Source: Achromobacter xylosoxidans
GTDB lineage: Bacteria; Pseudomonadota; Gammaproteobacteria; Burkholderiales; Burkholderiaceae_B
Assembly: GCF_002192695.1 (NCBI RefSeq)
Contig: NZ_MTLG01000075.1
Span: 62,001 to 126,000, forward strand
Direction: 5' to 3'
Length of the DNA: 64,000 nt
The notes beneath the pieces are model-generated. The model searched no databases, was not told the origin of the DNA, and saw only the letters and a program-made list of their open reading frames with translations. Within the stretch, counting starts at the first letter, position 1. Every line of letters starts with the position of its first letter. Shown here one piece after another: positions 1 through 9,114 of this stretch. The translations under genes were made by a program, and so were the position numbers.

Positions 1-80
1 CATGGCTTGCCGCCAGCCACCCTAGAATTCCTGCGTATCAGACCCGCGCCCGCGCGCTTGCCCTTGGTTTCTTGCCATCC

Positions 81-1766
81 ATGACACCTGCTTCCGAACT
101 GAACACCTCTGCCCACGCCTTGCTCGGGGTCTTCGCCCGCAACGGCGTCGACCGCGTCTTCCTGGTTCCCGGCGAAAGCTATCTGGGCGTGCTCGACGCC
201 CTGCATGATTTCCCGGGCATCGATGTGGTGACCTGCAGGCACGAAGGGGGCGCGAGCTTCATGGCGTGCGCCGACGGCCGGCTGACGGGCCGCCCGGGGG
301 TGGTCATGGTGTCGAGGGGCCCGGGGGCGGCGAACGCGGCCATCGGCGTGCATGCCGCGCAGCAGGACGGCGTGCCGCTGGTCCTGCTGATCGGACAGGT
401 GCCGCGCAAGGACCTGCGCAAGGAGGCTTTCCAGGAGATCGACTACCAGAAGATGTTCGGTTCCGTCGCCAAATGGGTGCACGAGGTGGCGGCGCCCGAG
501 GACGTGGCCTGGGCCGCTTTCAAGGCCCTGCGCGTCGCCACTTCGGGTACGCCAGGGCCGGTGGTGCTGGTGGTGCCGGAAGACGTGCAGCAGGCGTGCG
601 TGCCGCAGCCGGACTGGGTGGCCGAGCCGGCCAGCGCCGCGCAGCCGGCGCCCGCCGCGCTGGCGCGGCTGCAAGCCTTGCTGGACGCCGCCCGCAAGCC
701 GCTGATCATTGCCGGGGGCGCCTTCAACGCGCCGGGCGGCCGCGAGGCGCTGCGGCAGCTGGCGGAACGGCACGGCATACCGGTGGCAGTATCGTTCCGC
801 CAGCATGACCTGTTCCCCAACACGCATCCGCTGTACGCCGGCGACCTGGACCTGGCGACGCAGCCCGCGCAGGTGGCGGCCTTCGATTCCAGCGACCTGA
901 TCCTGGCGCTGGGTACGCGCCTGGGCGACATCACCACGCAGGGCTACACGTTTCCGGCCTATCCCAGACCGTCGCAGACGCTGGTGCATTGCCATGCCGA
1001 CGCGCATTTCGTGAACCAGCACTTTGCGGCGGACGCGGGCATCATCGCGGACCCGGTGGCCACGGCGCAGGCGCTGGCCGCGCTGCCGGCGGCGGACCGT
1101 GGCGGGCGCGAGGACTGGGCGGCATCCCTGCGCGCGATCCGTGAGCGCACCGCCGCCTGGCCCGCTCCAGAAGCCGACGACGGCGTGCCCTTCGTGTCGG
1201 TGGTGCGAGCGCTGGCCGAACTGGCGCCACCGGACCTCATGGTGTGCCTGGACGCGGGCACCTTCGCCGCGCCGGTGTACCGCCATTTTCCCTTTGTTTA
1301 TCCGCAACGGCTGATGGCCTCGCAGTCCGGCGCCATGGGCTATGGCACGCCGGCGGCAATCGCCTCGCAGTTGCGCCAGCCTGGCAGCAAGGTCGTGTGC
1401 CTGGTTGGCGACGGCGGCTTCATGATGACCGGCAATGAAATGATGGCCGCGGCCGAACGCGGGCTGCCGGTGTTCTTCATCGTCTCCAATAACCACTGCT
1501 ACGGTTCCATCCGCCTGCATCAGGCGCGCACCTATCCCGGCCGCCACGCGGGCACCAACCTGGCGAGCCCCGATTTCACGATGATGGCGCGCGCCTTCGG
1601 CATGCAGGCCGAGTACGTCACCCATCCAGACCAGGTGGCCGCGGCCATCGCGCGCGGACTGGCCTCGGCCGCGCCGTACTTCCTGGAGGTCAAGACCAGC
1701 CTCGCCGCGATCCTGCCGGACGGCGCGGACAGCGCGGCCGGCATCGACCTGCTGGGGCGGGGCTAG
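81..1766 (+). CDS. ThDP-dependent enzyme (acetolactate synthase/benzoylformate decarboxylase-like)
   Basis: A 561-residue cytoplasmic ThDP enzyme with the usual three domains: N-terminal pyrimidine-binding domain with the activating Glu at residue 55 (RHEGGA), a central domain, and a C-terminal diphosphate-binding domain with the GDGGFMMTGNE...NN motif. Such enzymes decarboxylate or ligate 2-keto acids; the substrate cannot be read from sequence. The ATG at 81 is preferred over a TTG nine bases upstream because the family begins with a short tail before the first helix. It converges, with an 8-base gap, on the class II aldolase gene. It shares the block EAFQEIDYxxMFGxxAKWV with the ThDP enzyme at 6476-8188, so the two are close paralogues. 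Confidence 0.88.
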   Translation: MTPASELNTSAHALLGVFARNGVDRVFLVPGESYLGVLDALHDFPGIDVVTCRHEGGASFMACADGRLTGRPGVVMVSRGPGAANAAIGVHAAQQDGVPLVLLIGQVPRKDLRKEAFQEIDYQKMFGSVAKWVHEVAAPEDVAWAAFKALRVATSGTPGPVVLVVPEDVQQACVPQPDWVAEPASAAQPAPAALARLQALLDAARKPLIIAGGAFNAPGGREALRQLAERHGIPVAVSFRQHDLFPNTHPLYAGDLDLATQPAQVAAFDSSDLILALGTRLGDITTQGYTFPAYPRPSQTLVHCHADAHFVNQHFAADAGIIADPVATAQALAALPAADRGGREDWAASLRAIRERTAAWPAPEADDGVPFVSVVRALAELAPPDLMVCLDAGTFAAPVYRHFPFVYPQRLMASQSGAMGYGTPAAIASQLRQPGSKVVCLVGDGGFMMTGNEMMAAAERGLPVFFIVSNNHCYGSIRLHQARTYPGRHAGTNLASPDFTMMARAFGMQAEYVTHPDQVAAAIARGLASAAPYFLEVKTSLAAILPDGADSAAGIDLLGRG

Positions 1767-1774
1767 CCTGGGAC

Positions 1775-2518
1775 TCAGTCGCGGTAGCCGGGATCCTTCC
1801 TGTCCATCAGGCGCAGCATCGCCGGCCATTCCAGCTCGCCGAAGGGGCGCCGCGTGGTCGGCTGGTACAGGTGCCAGGTTTTCTCGATGACCTCTGGCGG
1901 CGGGACGCAGAGTTCGCGGTTGGCGGCCAGGGCGTCGACCTGCGCCTTGCAGGCCATCTCCAGCCAGTACAGCGTGTTGAATGCCTGCGCGATGCTCGGA
2001 CCCGCGGCGAGCAAGCCGTGGTTGCGTAGGATCATCGCCTCGGACTGGCCCAGGTCCGCCACCAGCCGTGCGCGCTCGTCCAGGTCGATGGCCACGCTCT
2101 CATAGTCGTGGTACGGGATCTTGGCGAAGCGCATGGCGGTCTGGGTCAGCGGCAGCAAGCCGCATTGCAGCGCCGACACCGCCATGCCGGCTCGCGTGTG
2201 CGTATGGATGACGCATTGCACGTCGTGGCGGGCGCCGTGCACGGCGCTATGGATGACGTAGCCGGCGGCGTTGATGCCATACTCGCCGGGGTTGTCCAGC
2301 ACGTTTCCGTCCAGGTCTATCTTGACCAGGCTGGACGCGGTGATTTCGTCGTACATCATGCCGTAGGGATTGATCAGCAAATGGCCCTCCGGGCCAGGTA
2401 TGCGCGCGGTGATGTGGTTGTAGATGAGATCGCTCATGCCGAAGTGGGACACCAGCCGGTAGCAGGCGGCCAGTTGTATGCGGGTATCGCGTTCCGCGGG
2501 GCTCATGGCGCTATGCAT
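1775..2518 (-). CDS. Class II aldolase/adducin-family protein
   Basis: A 247-residue protein of the class II aldolase fold. Zinc ligands are visible as H105 and H107 (HTHTRAG) and H167 (RNHGLL). The catalytic Glu of fuculose-phosphate aldolases (in SSEWPxH) aligns with Gly86 (AAGYVIH), so ordinary aldol chemistry is doubtful; decarboxylation or another enolate reaction is possible. It is the last gene of the long minus-strand unit, 16 bases after the Bug gene. An alternative start lies at Met5 (2506). Confidence 0.85.
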   Translation of the reverse strand: MHSAMSPAERDTRIQLAACYRLVSHFGMSDLIYNHITARIPGPEGHLLINPYGMMYDEITASSLVKIDLDGNVLDNPGEYGINAAGYVIHSAVHGARHDVQCVIHTHTRAGMAVSALQCGLLPLTQTAMRFAKIPYHDYESVAIDLDERARLVADLGQSEAMILRNHGLLAAGPSIAQAFNTLYWLEMACKAQVDALAANRELCVPPPEVIEKTWHLYQPTTRRPFGELEWPAMLRLMDRKDPGYRD

Positions 2519-2534
2519 GGTTCGGGTCTCCGGT

Positions 2535-3527
2535 TCAGTCGCTGGCTTTGACGTTGAAGTCGCGCACCACCTGGCCCCACGACTCGTATTCGGATTTCAT
2601 CAGCGCGCCGAACTCGGCGGGCGTGGCGGTGGTGCGGACCTGGGCGCCCAGGTCCGCCAGCTTGTCGCGCACGGCTGGATCGGCCAGCACGGCATTGACC
2701 TCGGCGGCCAGCTTCTGCTGGATGTCGGGCGGGATGCCGGCGGGCGCGATCAGGCCCAGCCAGGCGCCCATGTCGAAGCCGGGGTAGCCCTGTTCGGCGA
2801 CGGTGGGCACGTCGGGCAGGCTGGCGACCCGCTCAGGGGTGCTGACGGCGATCGCCTTCAGGCGCCCGGCTTTCACCAGCGCCAGCGAGGACACCATGGT
2901 GTCGAAGGTGGCGTAGGTCCGCCCGCCGACGATATCGGTCTGCGCCTGGCTGCTGCCTTTGTAGGGCACGTGGATCATGCTGGCGCCGGCCTTGGCCAGC
3001 AGCACCGAGGTCACCAGATGGCTGGTGGTGCCCACGCCGGTGGTGGCGTAGGTGTACTGGTTCGGTTTGGCCTTCACGGCCGCGAGGAAGTCCTGCAGGT
3101 TGTTGGCCGGATTGTCGGGGCTGACGACGAACAGGTAGGGCAGCCAGGTCAGCAGGCCGATGGGCGCGAAGTCCTTGCGCGCGTCGTAGTTCAGGTTCGG
3201 ATAGACGTGCGGGTTGATGGCCTGCGGCGCCGATGCGCCGATCATGAGCGTATAGCCGTCGGGCTTGGCCCGCGCACCCAGGCCGGCGGCGATGGAGCCG
3301 CCCGCGCCGGGCTTGTTCTCGACGATGAACTGCTGGCCCAGACGCTGCGCCAGGCGGTCGCCGACCATGCGGGCGACGGTGTCGGTCGCCGTGCCGGGCG
3401 GGAATCCGACCAGGATGGTGACGGGTTTGGAGGGATAGGGGGCTTGCGCCCAAGCCGGCCCGGCCGCGGCCCAGGCTGTGGCGGCCAGCATGGCGGCCAG
3501 CGCGGCTCGCCTTGTCGCATTGCGCAT
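2535..3527 (-). CDS. Bug-family periplasmic solute receptor (TctC-like)
   Basis: A 330-residue tripartite tricarboxylate transporter receptor. It has a signal peptide (AGPAWA before QAPYPSKPV), the first-domain motif GFPPGTATDTVAR and the ENKPGAGG loop that holds carboxylate ligands in this family. Bug proteins bind small carboxylates or amides in the periplasm. No TctA or TctB membrane partner occurs in the window, so it may use a remote TctAB or act as a sensor. A 187-base gap with a strong hairpin separates it from the aldehyde dehydrogenase upstream. Confidence 0.93.
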   Translation of the reverse strand: MRNATRRAALAAMLAATAWAAAGPAWAQAPYPSKPVTILVGFPPGTATDTVARMVGDRLAQRLGQQFIVENKPGAGGSIAAGLGARAKPDGYTLMIGASAPQAINPHVYPNLNYDARKDFAPIGLLTWLPYLFVVSPDNPANNLQDFLAAVKAKPNQYTYATTGVGTTSHLVTSVLLAKAGASMIHVPYKGSSQAQTDIVGGRTYATFDTMVSSLALVKAGRLKAIAVSTPERVASLPDVPTVAEQGYPGFDMGAWLGLIAPAGIPPDIQQKLAAEVNAVLADPAVRDKLADLGAQVRTTATPAEFGALMKSEYESWGQVVRDFNVKASD

Positions 3528-3682
3528 CGTAGTCTCCAGTCATTGTTCTGATGGCGGGAGAGCGCCTGCGCCTGCCCGCAACGGAACCGCGATGGGCAGC
3601 CCGTCGCCGTTCAAGGTCGCACAAGGGCCCACCGTCTTCAATGGCGCTGGCGGCCAAGCAGATAACGCGAAATGGCAAGGAT

Positions 3683-3707
3683 GGCGGACGCCGCGAGGGC
3701 GTCCGCC
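3683..3707 (-). terminator. Perfect 10-bp hairpin in an operon gap
   Basis: GGCGGACGCC at 3683-3692 and GGCGTCCGCC at 3698-3707 flank a 5-base loop, just after the aldehyde dehydrogenase stop as read on the minus strand. No T-run follows, so it is more likely a partial terminator or an mRNA 3'-end stabiliser than a full stop. Confidence 0.45.
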
Positions 3708-3714
3708 CGGGGGA

Positions 3715-5211
3715 TCAGGCCGTCAGGCTGATCCAGGTGGTCTTCAGGTCGCTGTACTTATCCAGCGCGTGCAGCGACTTGTCGCGGCCGAAGCCCGATT
3801 GCTTGACGCCGCCGAAAGGCACGGTGATGTCGCCGTCGGCGTAGCAGTTGACCCACACCAGGCCCGAGCGCAGGCGGCGCGAGAGACGATGAGCGCGCGA
3901 CAGGTTGGCGGTCCAGAGCCCGGCGCCCAGGCCGTAGATCGAGTCGTTGGCCAGCCGCACCGCGTCGTCCTCGGTGGCGAAGCGCTGCGCGGCCAGCACC
4001 GGGCCGAAGATTTCCTCGCGCACCAGGCTGTTGTCCTGGCCTGCGCAATCGAAGATGGTCGGTTCGATGTAGTAGCCGCCGGTGGCGCCTAGGGCCTGGC
4101 GGCCGCCCATGCGCAGCTGTGCGCCTTCGGCGGCGCCCGCTTCGATGCGGGCCAGCACGCCGCGCATCTGGCGTTCATCGACCATGGCGCCCATGGCGGT
4201 GGCCGGATCCAGCGGATCGCCTGGCTGCAGCGCGGCGGCATGGTCCGCGACCTTGGCCATGAAGGCGTCGTAGATGCCATCCTGCACGTACAGGCGCGAG
4301 CCCGCGATGCAGACTTCGCCCTGGTTGGAGAAGATGGCGAGCGCCGCGGCCTGGGCGGCGCGGTCCAGGTCGGGGCAGTCCTCGAACACGATGTGGGGCG
4401 ACTTGCCGCCGCACTCCAGCCACACGCGCTTCAGGTTCGATTGTCCCGAATACTCCATGAAGCGCTTGCCGGTGGCGGTCGACCCGGTGAAGGCGATGCA
4501 GTCCACGTCGGGATGCAGGCCCAACGCCTGGCCGGCCTTTGCGCCCAGGCCAGGCACCACGCTGAAGACGCCGGCGGGGATGCCGGCTTCCTCGGCCAGC
4601 GCCGCCAGCCGGATGGCCGACAGCGAGGCCTGCTCGGCCGGCTTGAGGATGACGCTGTTGCCGGCGGCCAGGGCCGGCGCGACCTTCCAGGCGGCCATCA
4701 TCAGCGGGTAATTCCACGGCACCACCGCCGCGACCACGCCCAGCGCTTCGCGCGTGATGGTCGCGAGCGCGTCCGGGCCGGTGGGGGCGATCTCGTCGTA
4801 GATCTTGTCGATGGCTTCGGCGTACCAGGCGTAGCAGCGCGCCGTCTCCGGCACGTCGAAGGCGAGCGCGTCGCGGATCGGCTTGCCCATGTCCAGCGTT
4901 TCCAGCAGCGCGAGTTCCTCGCGGTGCGTCTCGATCAGCGCGGCCAGGCGCAGCAGATGCTGCTTGCGCTGGCGCGGCGCCAGGCTGCTCCAGACGCCGG
5001 CCTCGAAGGCGCGGCGGGCGGCCAGCACGGCGCGGTCCACGTCGGCCTGGCCGCAAGACGCCACGTCGGCCAGTTTGCGCCCGTCTATCGGGCTGGTGGC
5101 GGGGAAGGTGGCGCCATCGGCCGCGTCGCAATAGGCGCCGTCGATGTAGGCCTGGCCGTTGAAAGTGAGCGCGGCGGCGCGGGCGCGCCAGTAGGCGGCG
5201 TCCTGGGTCAT
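3715..5211 (-). CDS. NAD(P)-dependent aldehyde dehydrogenase (PuuC-like)
   Basis: A 498-residue ALDH that oxidises an aldehyde to its acid in the cytoplasm. Catalytic residues are Asn167 (VVPWNYP), Glu266 (LECGGKSP) and nucleophile Cys301 (NQGEVCIAG). The cofactor loop FTGSTATGKRFME is intact and the length is typical. It resembles the gamma-glutamyl-aminobutyraldehyde and betaine aldehyde dehydrogenases, but substrate is not fixed by sequence. Its ATG overlaps the stop of the M20 hydrolase (ATGA). A plausible role is to oxidise the aldehyde released by the ThDP enzyme encoded upstream. Confidence 0.93.
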   Translation of the reverse strand: MTQDAAYWRARAAALTFNGQAYIDGAYCDAADGATFPATSPIDGRKLADVASCGQADVDRAVLAARRAFEAGVWSSLAPRQRKQHLLRLAALIETHREELALLETLDMGKPIRDALAFDVPETARCYAWYAEAIDKIYDEIAPTGPDALATITREALGVVAAVVPWNYPLMMAAWKVAPALAAGNSVILKPAEQASLSAIRLAALAEEAGIPAGVFSVVPGLGAKAGQALGLHPDVDCIAFTGSTATGKRFMEYSGQSNLKRVWLECGGKSPHIVFEDCPDLDRAAQAAALAIFSNQGEVCIAGSRLYVQDGIYDAFMAKVADHAAALQPGDPLDPATAMGAMVDERQMRGVLARIEAGAAEGAQLRMGGRQALGATGGYYIEPTIFDCAGQDNSLVREEIFGPVLAAQRFATEDDAVRLANDSIYGLGAGLWTANLSRAHRLSRRLRSGLVWVNCYADGDITVPFGGVKQSGFGRDKSLHALDKYSDLKTTWISLTA

Positions 5212-6458
5212 GACCGGGCTCCCTGGCTGTTGGCGCGCGCCACCATGGCGTCGAGCAGCACGTTGCAGCCCGCTTCCAGATCAGCGGGCTTGGCGTCCTC
5301 GATCTCGTTGTGGCTGACGCCGTCCTTGCAGGGCACGAAGATCATGGCGGTGGGGGTGACGGCGGCCATGTAGACCGCGTCGTGGCCGGCGCCGGTGACG
5401 ATGTCCATGGCGGCCAGGCCGCGGCGGGCAGCGCCGTCGCGCACCTTGCCGACCAGGTCCGGGTCGAATGGCGTGGGCGGGAAGTACTGCACGTGCTTCA
5501 CGTCCACCGCCACGTTGTGGCGCTGGGCGATTTCGGCGCAGACTTCGTGCCAGCGCTGGTCCATGCGAGTGAGCGTGGCTTCGTCCTCGTGGCGCAGGTC
5601 CGCCGTGAAGCGCACCTGGCCCGGAATGACGTTGCGCGAACCGGGATGCGCGTGGATCTCGCCCACGGTGCCGCGGCCATGCGGCTGGTTATCGTTGGCG
5701 ATGTCCACCACCGCCTGCAGCAGGAAGCTGGCGGCGTACAGCGCGTCGCGCCGGATCGGCATGGGGGTGGGGCCGGCATGCATTTCCATGCCGGTCACGG
5801 TCACGTCGTACCAGCGCAGGCCGAGCGATCCGGTCACCACGCCGACCACTTTTTCTTCATGCTCCAGGATCGGGCCTTGCTCGATATGGGCCTCGAAGTA
5901 AGCGCCCACCGGGCGGCCGCCCACGGGGTCCGCGCCGGCATAGCCGATGGCGGCCAGCTCGTCGGCCACCGACTTGCCGTCGCGGTCGGTCGCGGTCAGC
6001 GCCACTTCCAGCGGGAACTTGCCGGCGAACACGCCCGAACCCATCATCACGGGCACGAAGCGCGAGCCTTCCTCATTGGTCCATATGGCCACTTCCAGCG
6101 GCGCTTCCGTGACCACGCCGTGGTCGTTCAGGCTGCGCATGACCTCCAGGCCCGCCAGCACGCCGTAGCAGCCGTCGAACTTGCCGCCGGTGGGCTGGGT
6201 GTCGATATGGCTGCCGGTCATGACCGGCGGCAGGTCATTGTTGCGGCCGGCGCGGCGGGCGAAGATGTTGCCCACCTGGTCCACGCGCAGCGTCATGCCG
6301 GCATCGCGCATCCAGCCGGTGACCAGGTCGCGGCCCTGGCCGTCCAGCGCGGTCAGCGCCAGGCGGCAGTTGCCGCCCTTGGGCGTGGCGCCGATCTGCG
6401 CCAGGTCCATCAGCGACTGCCACAGCCGCTGTCCGTTGATCGAGATAGTCGTCGTCAT
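5208..6458 (-). CDS. M20-family amidase (allantoate/N-carbamoyl amino acid hydrolase type)
   Basis: A 416-residue metal-dependent amidohydrolase of the hydantoinase/carbamoylase group, which removes carbamoyl or ureido groups. Motifs in order are GSHIDTQPTGGKFDG (first metal site), the EEGSRF catalytic glutamates, EAHIEQGPILE, the dimer-domain motif HAGPTPMPIRRDA and the final metal-site GAGHDA. It lies 17 bases after the ThDP enzyme and overlaps the aldehyde dehydrogenase by 4 bases. It suggests that the imported substrate is an N-carbamoyl, ureido or amide compound. Confidence 0.9.
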   Translation of the reverse strand: MTTTISINGQRLWQSLMDLAQIGATPKGGNCRLALTALDGQGRDLVTGWMRDAGMTLRVDQVGNIFARRAGRNNDLPPVMTGSHIDTQPTGGKFDGCYGVLAGLEVMRSLNDHGVVTEAPLEVAIWTNEEGSRFVPVMMGSGVFAGKFPLEVALTATDRDGKSVADELAAIGYAGADPVGGRPVGAYFEAHIEQGPILEHEEKVVGVVTGSLGLRWYDVTVTGMEMHAGPTPMPIRRDALYAASFLLQAVVDIANDNQPHGRGTVGEIHAHPGSRNVIPGQVRFTADLRHEDEATLTRMDQRWHEVCAEIAQRHNVAVDVKHVQYFPPTPFDPDLVGKVRDGAARRGLAAMDIVTGAGHDAVYMAAVTPTAMIFVPCKDGVSHNEIEDAKPADLEAGCNVLLDAMVARANSQGARS

Positions 6459-6475
6459 GTTGGAGTCCCTCTGTG

Positions 6476-8188
6476 TCAGTGGCTGGCGGCGGCATTGCGG
6501 GCCAGCGCGGCCTCGCGGATGCCCATCAGGGTTTCGCCCGGCGAAATGCCGTTGGCGTCGTAGCGGATTTCCAGCAGGGCCGGCAGGTTCTCGCGTTCGG
6601 CAAACGCCAGCGCGCGCTCGAAGGCGGGGCCGAAGCTGGCGGTGTCTTCCACGGCTTCGCCATAGCCGCCGTAGCCGCGGATGATCTGCGTGAAGTCCGG
6701 ATTCTCGAAGGACAGGGCGATGGTGCGGGCCGGGAACTCGCGTTCCTGGTGCGCGCGGATGGTGCCCCAGATGCCGTTGTTGAACACCAGCACGACCACG
6801 CCCAGGCGGTATTGCAGCGCCACGCCCAGTTCCTGCATGTTCATCTGGAAGCAGCCGTCGCCGGCATAGCAGACCACCGTGCGCTTGCGGTCTTCCAGCT
6901 TGGCCGAAATCGCCGCCGGCAGGCCGTAGCCCATGGAGCCGACCGTGGGAGTCAGGCTGGTGCCCGGCCCGGCGTAACGGCGATAGCGGTGGGGGTATAG
7001 CGCGTAGTTGCCCGCGCCCACGGTGATGCAGGCGTCGGCGGGCACATGCGCGTCGACATAGGCGGCGGCCTGGTCCAGGCTCATCGGCCCGGGCGAGGGC
7101 AGCGGCTGCAGGCTGTCGACCAGTTCCTGGTGCGCGGCGCGCACCGCCTCGCCGCGCGCCGTCTTGTGGCCGGGGACCAGGTCCGCCACGCTGGCGGCGA
7201 AGCTGGCCACGTCCGCCACGATGGCCTGGGTGGGCGAGAACACCCGGCCCAGTTCGGCGGCGTCCGGATACACATGGATCAGCCGCTGGCGCGGCAACGG
7301 GCTTTCGATGACGGTATAGCCTTCGGTGGTGGCCTCGCCCATGCGCGTGCCCACGGCCAGCACCAGATCGGCGTCGCGCAGGCGTTGGCGCAGCTCAGGC
7401 GTCATGGCCCAGCCGACGTGGCCGGCGGCGTTGGGGTGGCGCTGGTCGAAGCACTCCAGGCGGCGCCAGGCGGTGCCTACCGGCAGCTCGAAACGCTCGG
7501 CGAAGCCAGCGATCTGGTCGATGGCGGTCTGGTGCCAGCCATTGCCGCCCAGCAGCAGGAAGGGACGTTCGGCGGCGTCCAGCAATTGGGTCATGCGGGC
7601 CAGGTCGGCGGCGCCGGGGTGGCTGTGCACGCGCGGGTAGCGCGGCAGGTCGGCCACGCGGGCGCGGCCCCACAGCGTGTCCTCGGGCAGCGCCAGCACC
7701 ACGGGGCCGGGACGGCCGCTGGTCGCGATCGCGAAGGCGCGCGAGATGTACTCGGGAATGCGGTCGGTGCGGTCGATCTGCGCCACCCATTTGGCCATCT
7801 GGCCGAACATGCGGCGGTAGTCGATCTCCTGGAAGGCTTCGCGCTCCATGAAGTCGTTGCCCACTTGGCCCACGAACAGGATCATCGGGGTGGAGTCCTG
7901 GAAGGCGGTATGCACGCCGATGCTGGCGTTGGTGGCGCCCGGGCCGCGCGTGACGAAGCAGATGCCGGGCTCGCCGGTCAGCTTGCCATAGGCCTCGGCC
8001 ATGTAGGCCGCGCCGCTTTCCTGGCGGCAGACGATGGCCTCGATGGCATCGGTGTGGTCATTCAGCGCGTCGATGCAGGGCAGATAGCTTTCGCCGGGGA
8101 TCATGAACACGCGGCGCGCGCCATGGATGCGCAGCTGCTGCATCAGGATCTGACCGCCATTGCGTTCGGGAATTGCTGCTGACGTCAT
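6476..8188 (-). CDS. ThDP-dependent enzyme, paralogue of 81-1766
   Basis: A 570-residue ThDP enzyme with activating Glu57 (CRQESGA) and the diphosphate-binding motif GDGCFQMNMQELG...NN. The start at 8188 is favoured over an upstream in-frame start because it has AAGGAG at good spacing and overlaps the stop of the preceding lyase gene by 4 bases (ATGA). A 2-keto-acid decarboxylase that feeds the aldehyde dehydrogenase two genes downstream is the simplest reading; a carboligase is the alternative. Confidence 0.9.
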   Translation of the reverse strand: MTSAAIPERNGGQILMQQLRIHGARRVFMIPGESYLPCIDALNDHTDAIEAIVCRQESGAAYMAEAYGKLTGEPGICFVTRGPGATNASIGVHTAFQDSTPMILFVGQVGNDFMEREAFQEIDYRRMFGQMAKWVAQIDRTDRIPEYISRAFAIATSGRPGPVVLALPEDTLWGRARVADLPRYPRVHSHPGAADLARMTQLLDAAERPFLLLGGNGWHQTAIDQIAGFAERFELPVGTAWRRLECFDQRHPNAAGHVGWAMTPELRQRLRDADLVLAVGTRMGEATTEGYTVIESPLPRQRLIHVYPDAAELGRVFSPTQAIVADVASFAASVADLVPGHKTARGEAVRAAHQELVDSLQPLPSPGPMSLDQAAAYVDAHVPADACITVGAGNYALYPHRYRRYAGPGTSLTPTVGSMGYGLPAAISAKLEDRKRTVVCYAGDGCFQMNMQELGVALQYRLGVVVLVFNNGIWGTIRAHQEREFPARTIALSFENPDFTQIIRGYGGYGEAVEDTASFGPAFERALAFAERENLPALLEIRYDANGISPGETLMGIREAALARNAAASH

Positions 8189-9114
8189 GCGGAGTCTCCT
8201 TGTTGCGGGACGGCCTGCGCGCGGCGCTCGGCGGCCCATCGTTCGAATTGGTGATGGCGCGCCAACAGGCGGCGCGCGGTGTTGTAGACAGGCGGATCGA
8301 TGCGTTCGGCGTCGTGGCGGCCGGCGCGCTGGGCTTCATAGCGGGCGACGCAATCATGGGCCGCCATGACTTCGTCCGGGGCGGGCGTGAACACCGTGTG
8401 GATCAGCTTGACCTGGTCGGCCACGGTGGCGCACTTGGACTTCAGGCCCATGCGGCGGGCCCAGCGCACATCGGCTTCCAGCGCGGGCATGTCGCGATAG
8501 TTGAACGGGCAGTCGATGGGCAGGCAGCCTGCGGCGGTGCAATCCAGCAGGAAGCGGGCGCGCAGGTGATGCAGTTCGATGCCGTCCTTGCCGCGCTCGG
8601 CGCCCAGGCTGGCGGTCAGGTCCTCGGCGGCCAGCAGGCAGGCGGACACGCGCGGGCTGGCGGTCAGGATGTCATAGGCGCGGTGCACGCCCAGCGCGGA
8701 CTCCAGCGTGGGCACGATCTCGGTGCTGCCGGCGGGCAGGCCGAGTTCGGCTTCCAGCGCGCTGATGGCCTGGTCCAGCGCGGCGATCTGCGCCGCGCTT
8801 TCGGCATGGGGCAGGAACACCGCGTCCGGCGCGCCCGGCATCACGCCGCGCAGGTCCGCCAGGCCGTCGTCTTCAAGCTTGTTGATGCGCACCGCGGCCA
8901 CCACGCCCAGGGCGCGGCAGCGGCCGAACAGTTCGGCGATGATGGGGCGCGCGGCCGGCCGGTCCGCCGGGGCGGTGAACTCTTCCAGGTCCGCGACCAG
9001 CGCATCGGCGCCGCTGGCCAGGCCGTCGGCCTGGGCGTTGGCGTCGAATCCGGGCACGAACATCCAGCTGCGGCGCAGGAAGGGGGGACGGCGGGAGGGG
9101 GTGATAGGGGTCAT
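8185..9114 (-). CDS. HpcH/HpaI (CitE-like) aldolase/CoA-ester lyase
   Basis: A 309-residue TIM-barrel lyase of the CitE type. It has the N-terminal SWMFVPGFD strand, the metal-region LVADLEEFTAP, the central PTLESALG with the metal-binding Glu, and LLAAEDLTASLG. Members cleave malyl-, citramalyl- or citryl-CoA or related beta-hydroxy acyl compounds by retro-Claisen or retro-aldol reaction. It overlaps its neighbours on both sides by 4 bases, so it is translationally coupled to the TRAP permease and the ThDP enzyme. Confidence 0.87.
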   Translation of the reverse strand: MTPITPSRRPPFLRRSWMFVPGFDANAQADGLASGADALVADLEEFTAPADRPAARPIIAELFGRCRALGVVAAVRINKLEDDGLADLRGVMPGAPDAVFLPHAESAAQIAALDQAISALEAELGLPAGSTEIVPTLESALGVHRAYDILTASPRVSACLLAAEDLTASLGAERGKDGIELHHLRARFLLDCTAAGCLPIDCPFNYRDMPALEADVRWARRMGLKSKCATVADQVKLIHTVFTPAPDEVMAAHDCVARYEAQRAGRHDAERIDPPVYNTARRLLARHHQFERWAAERRAQAVPQQGDSA

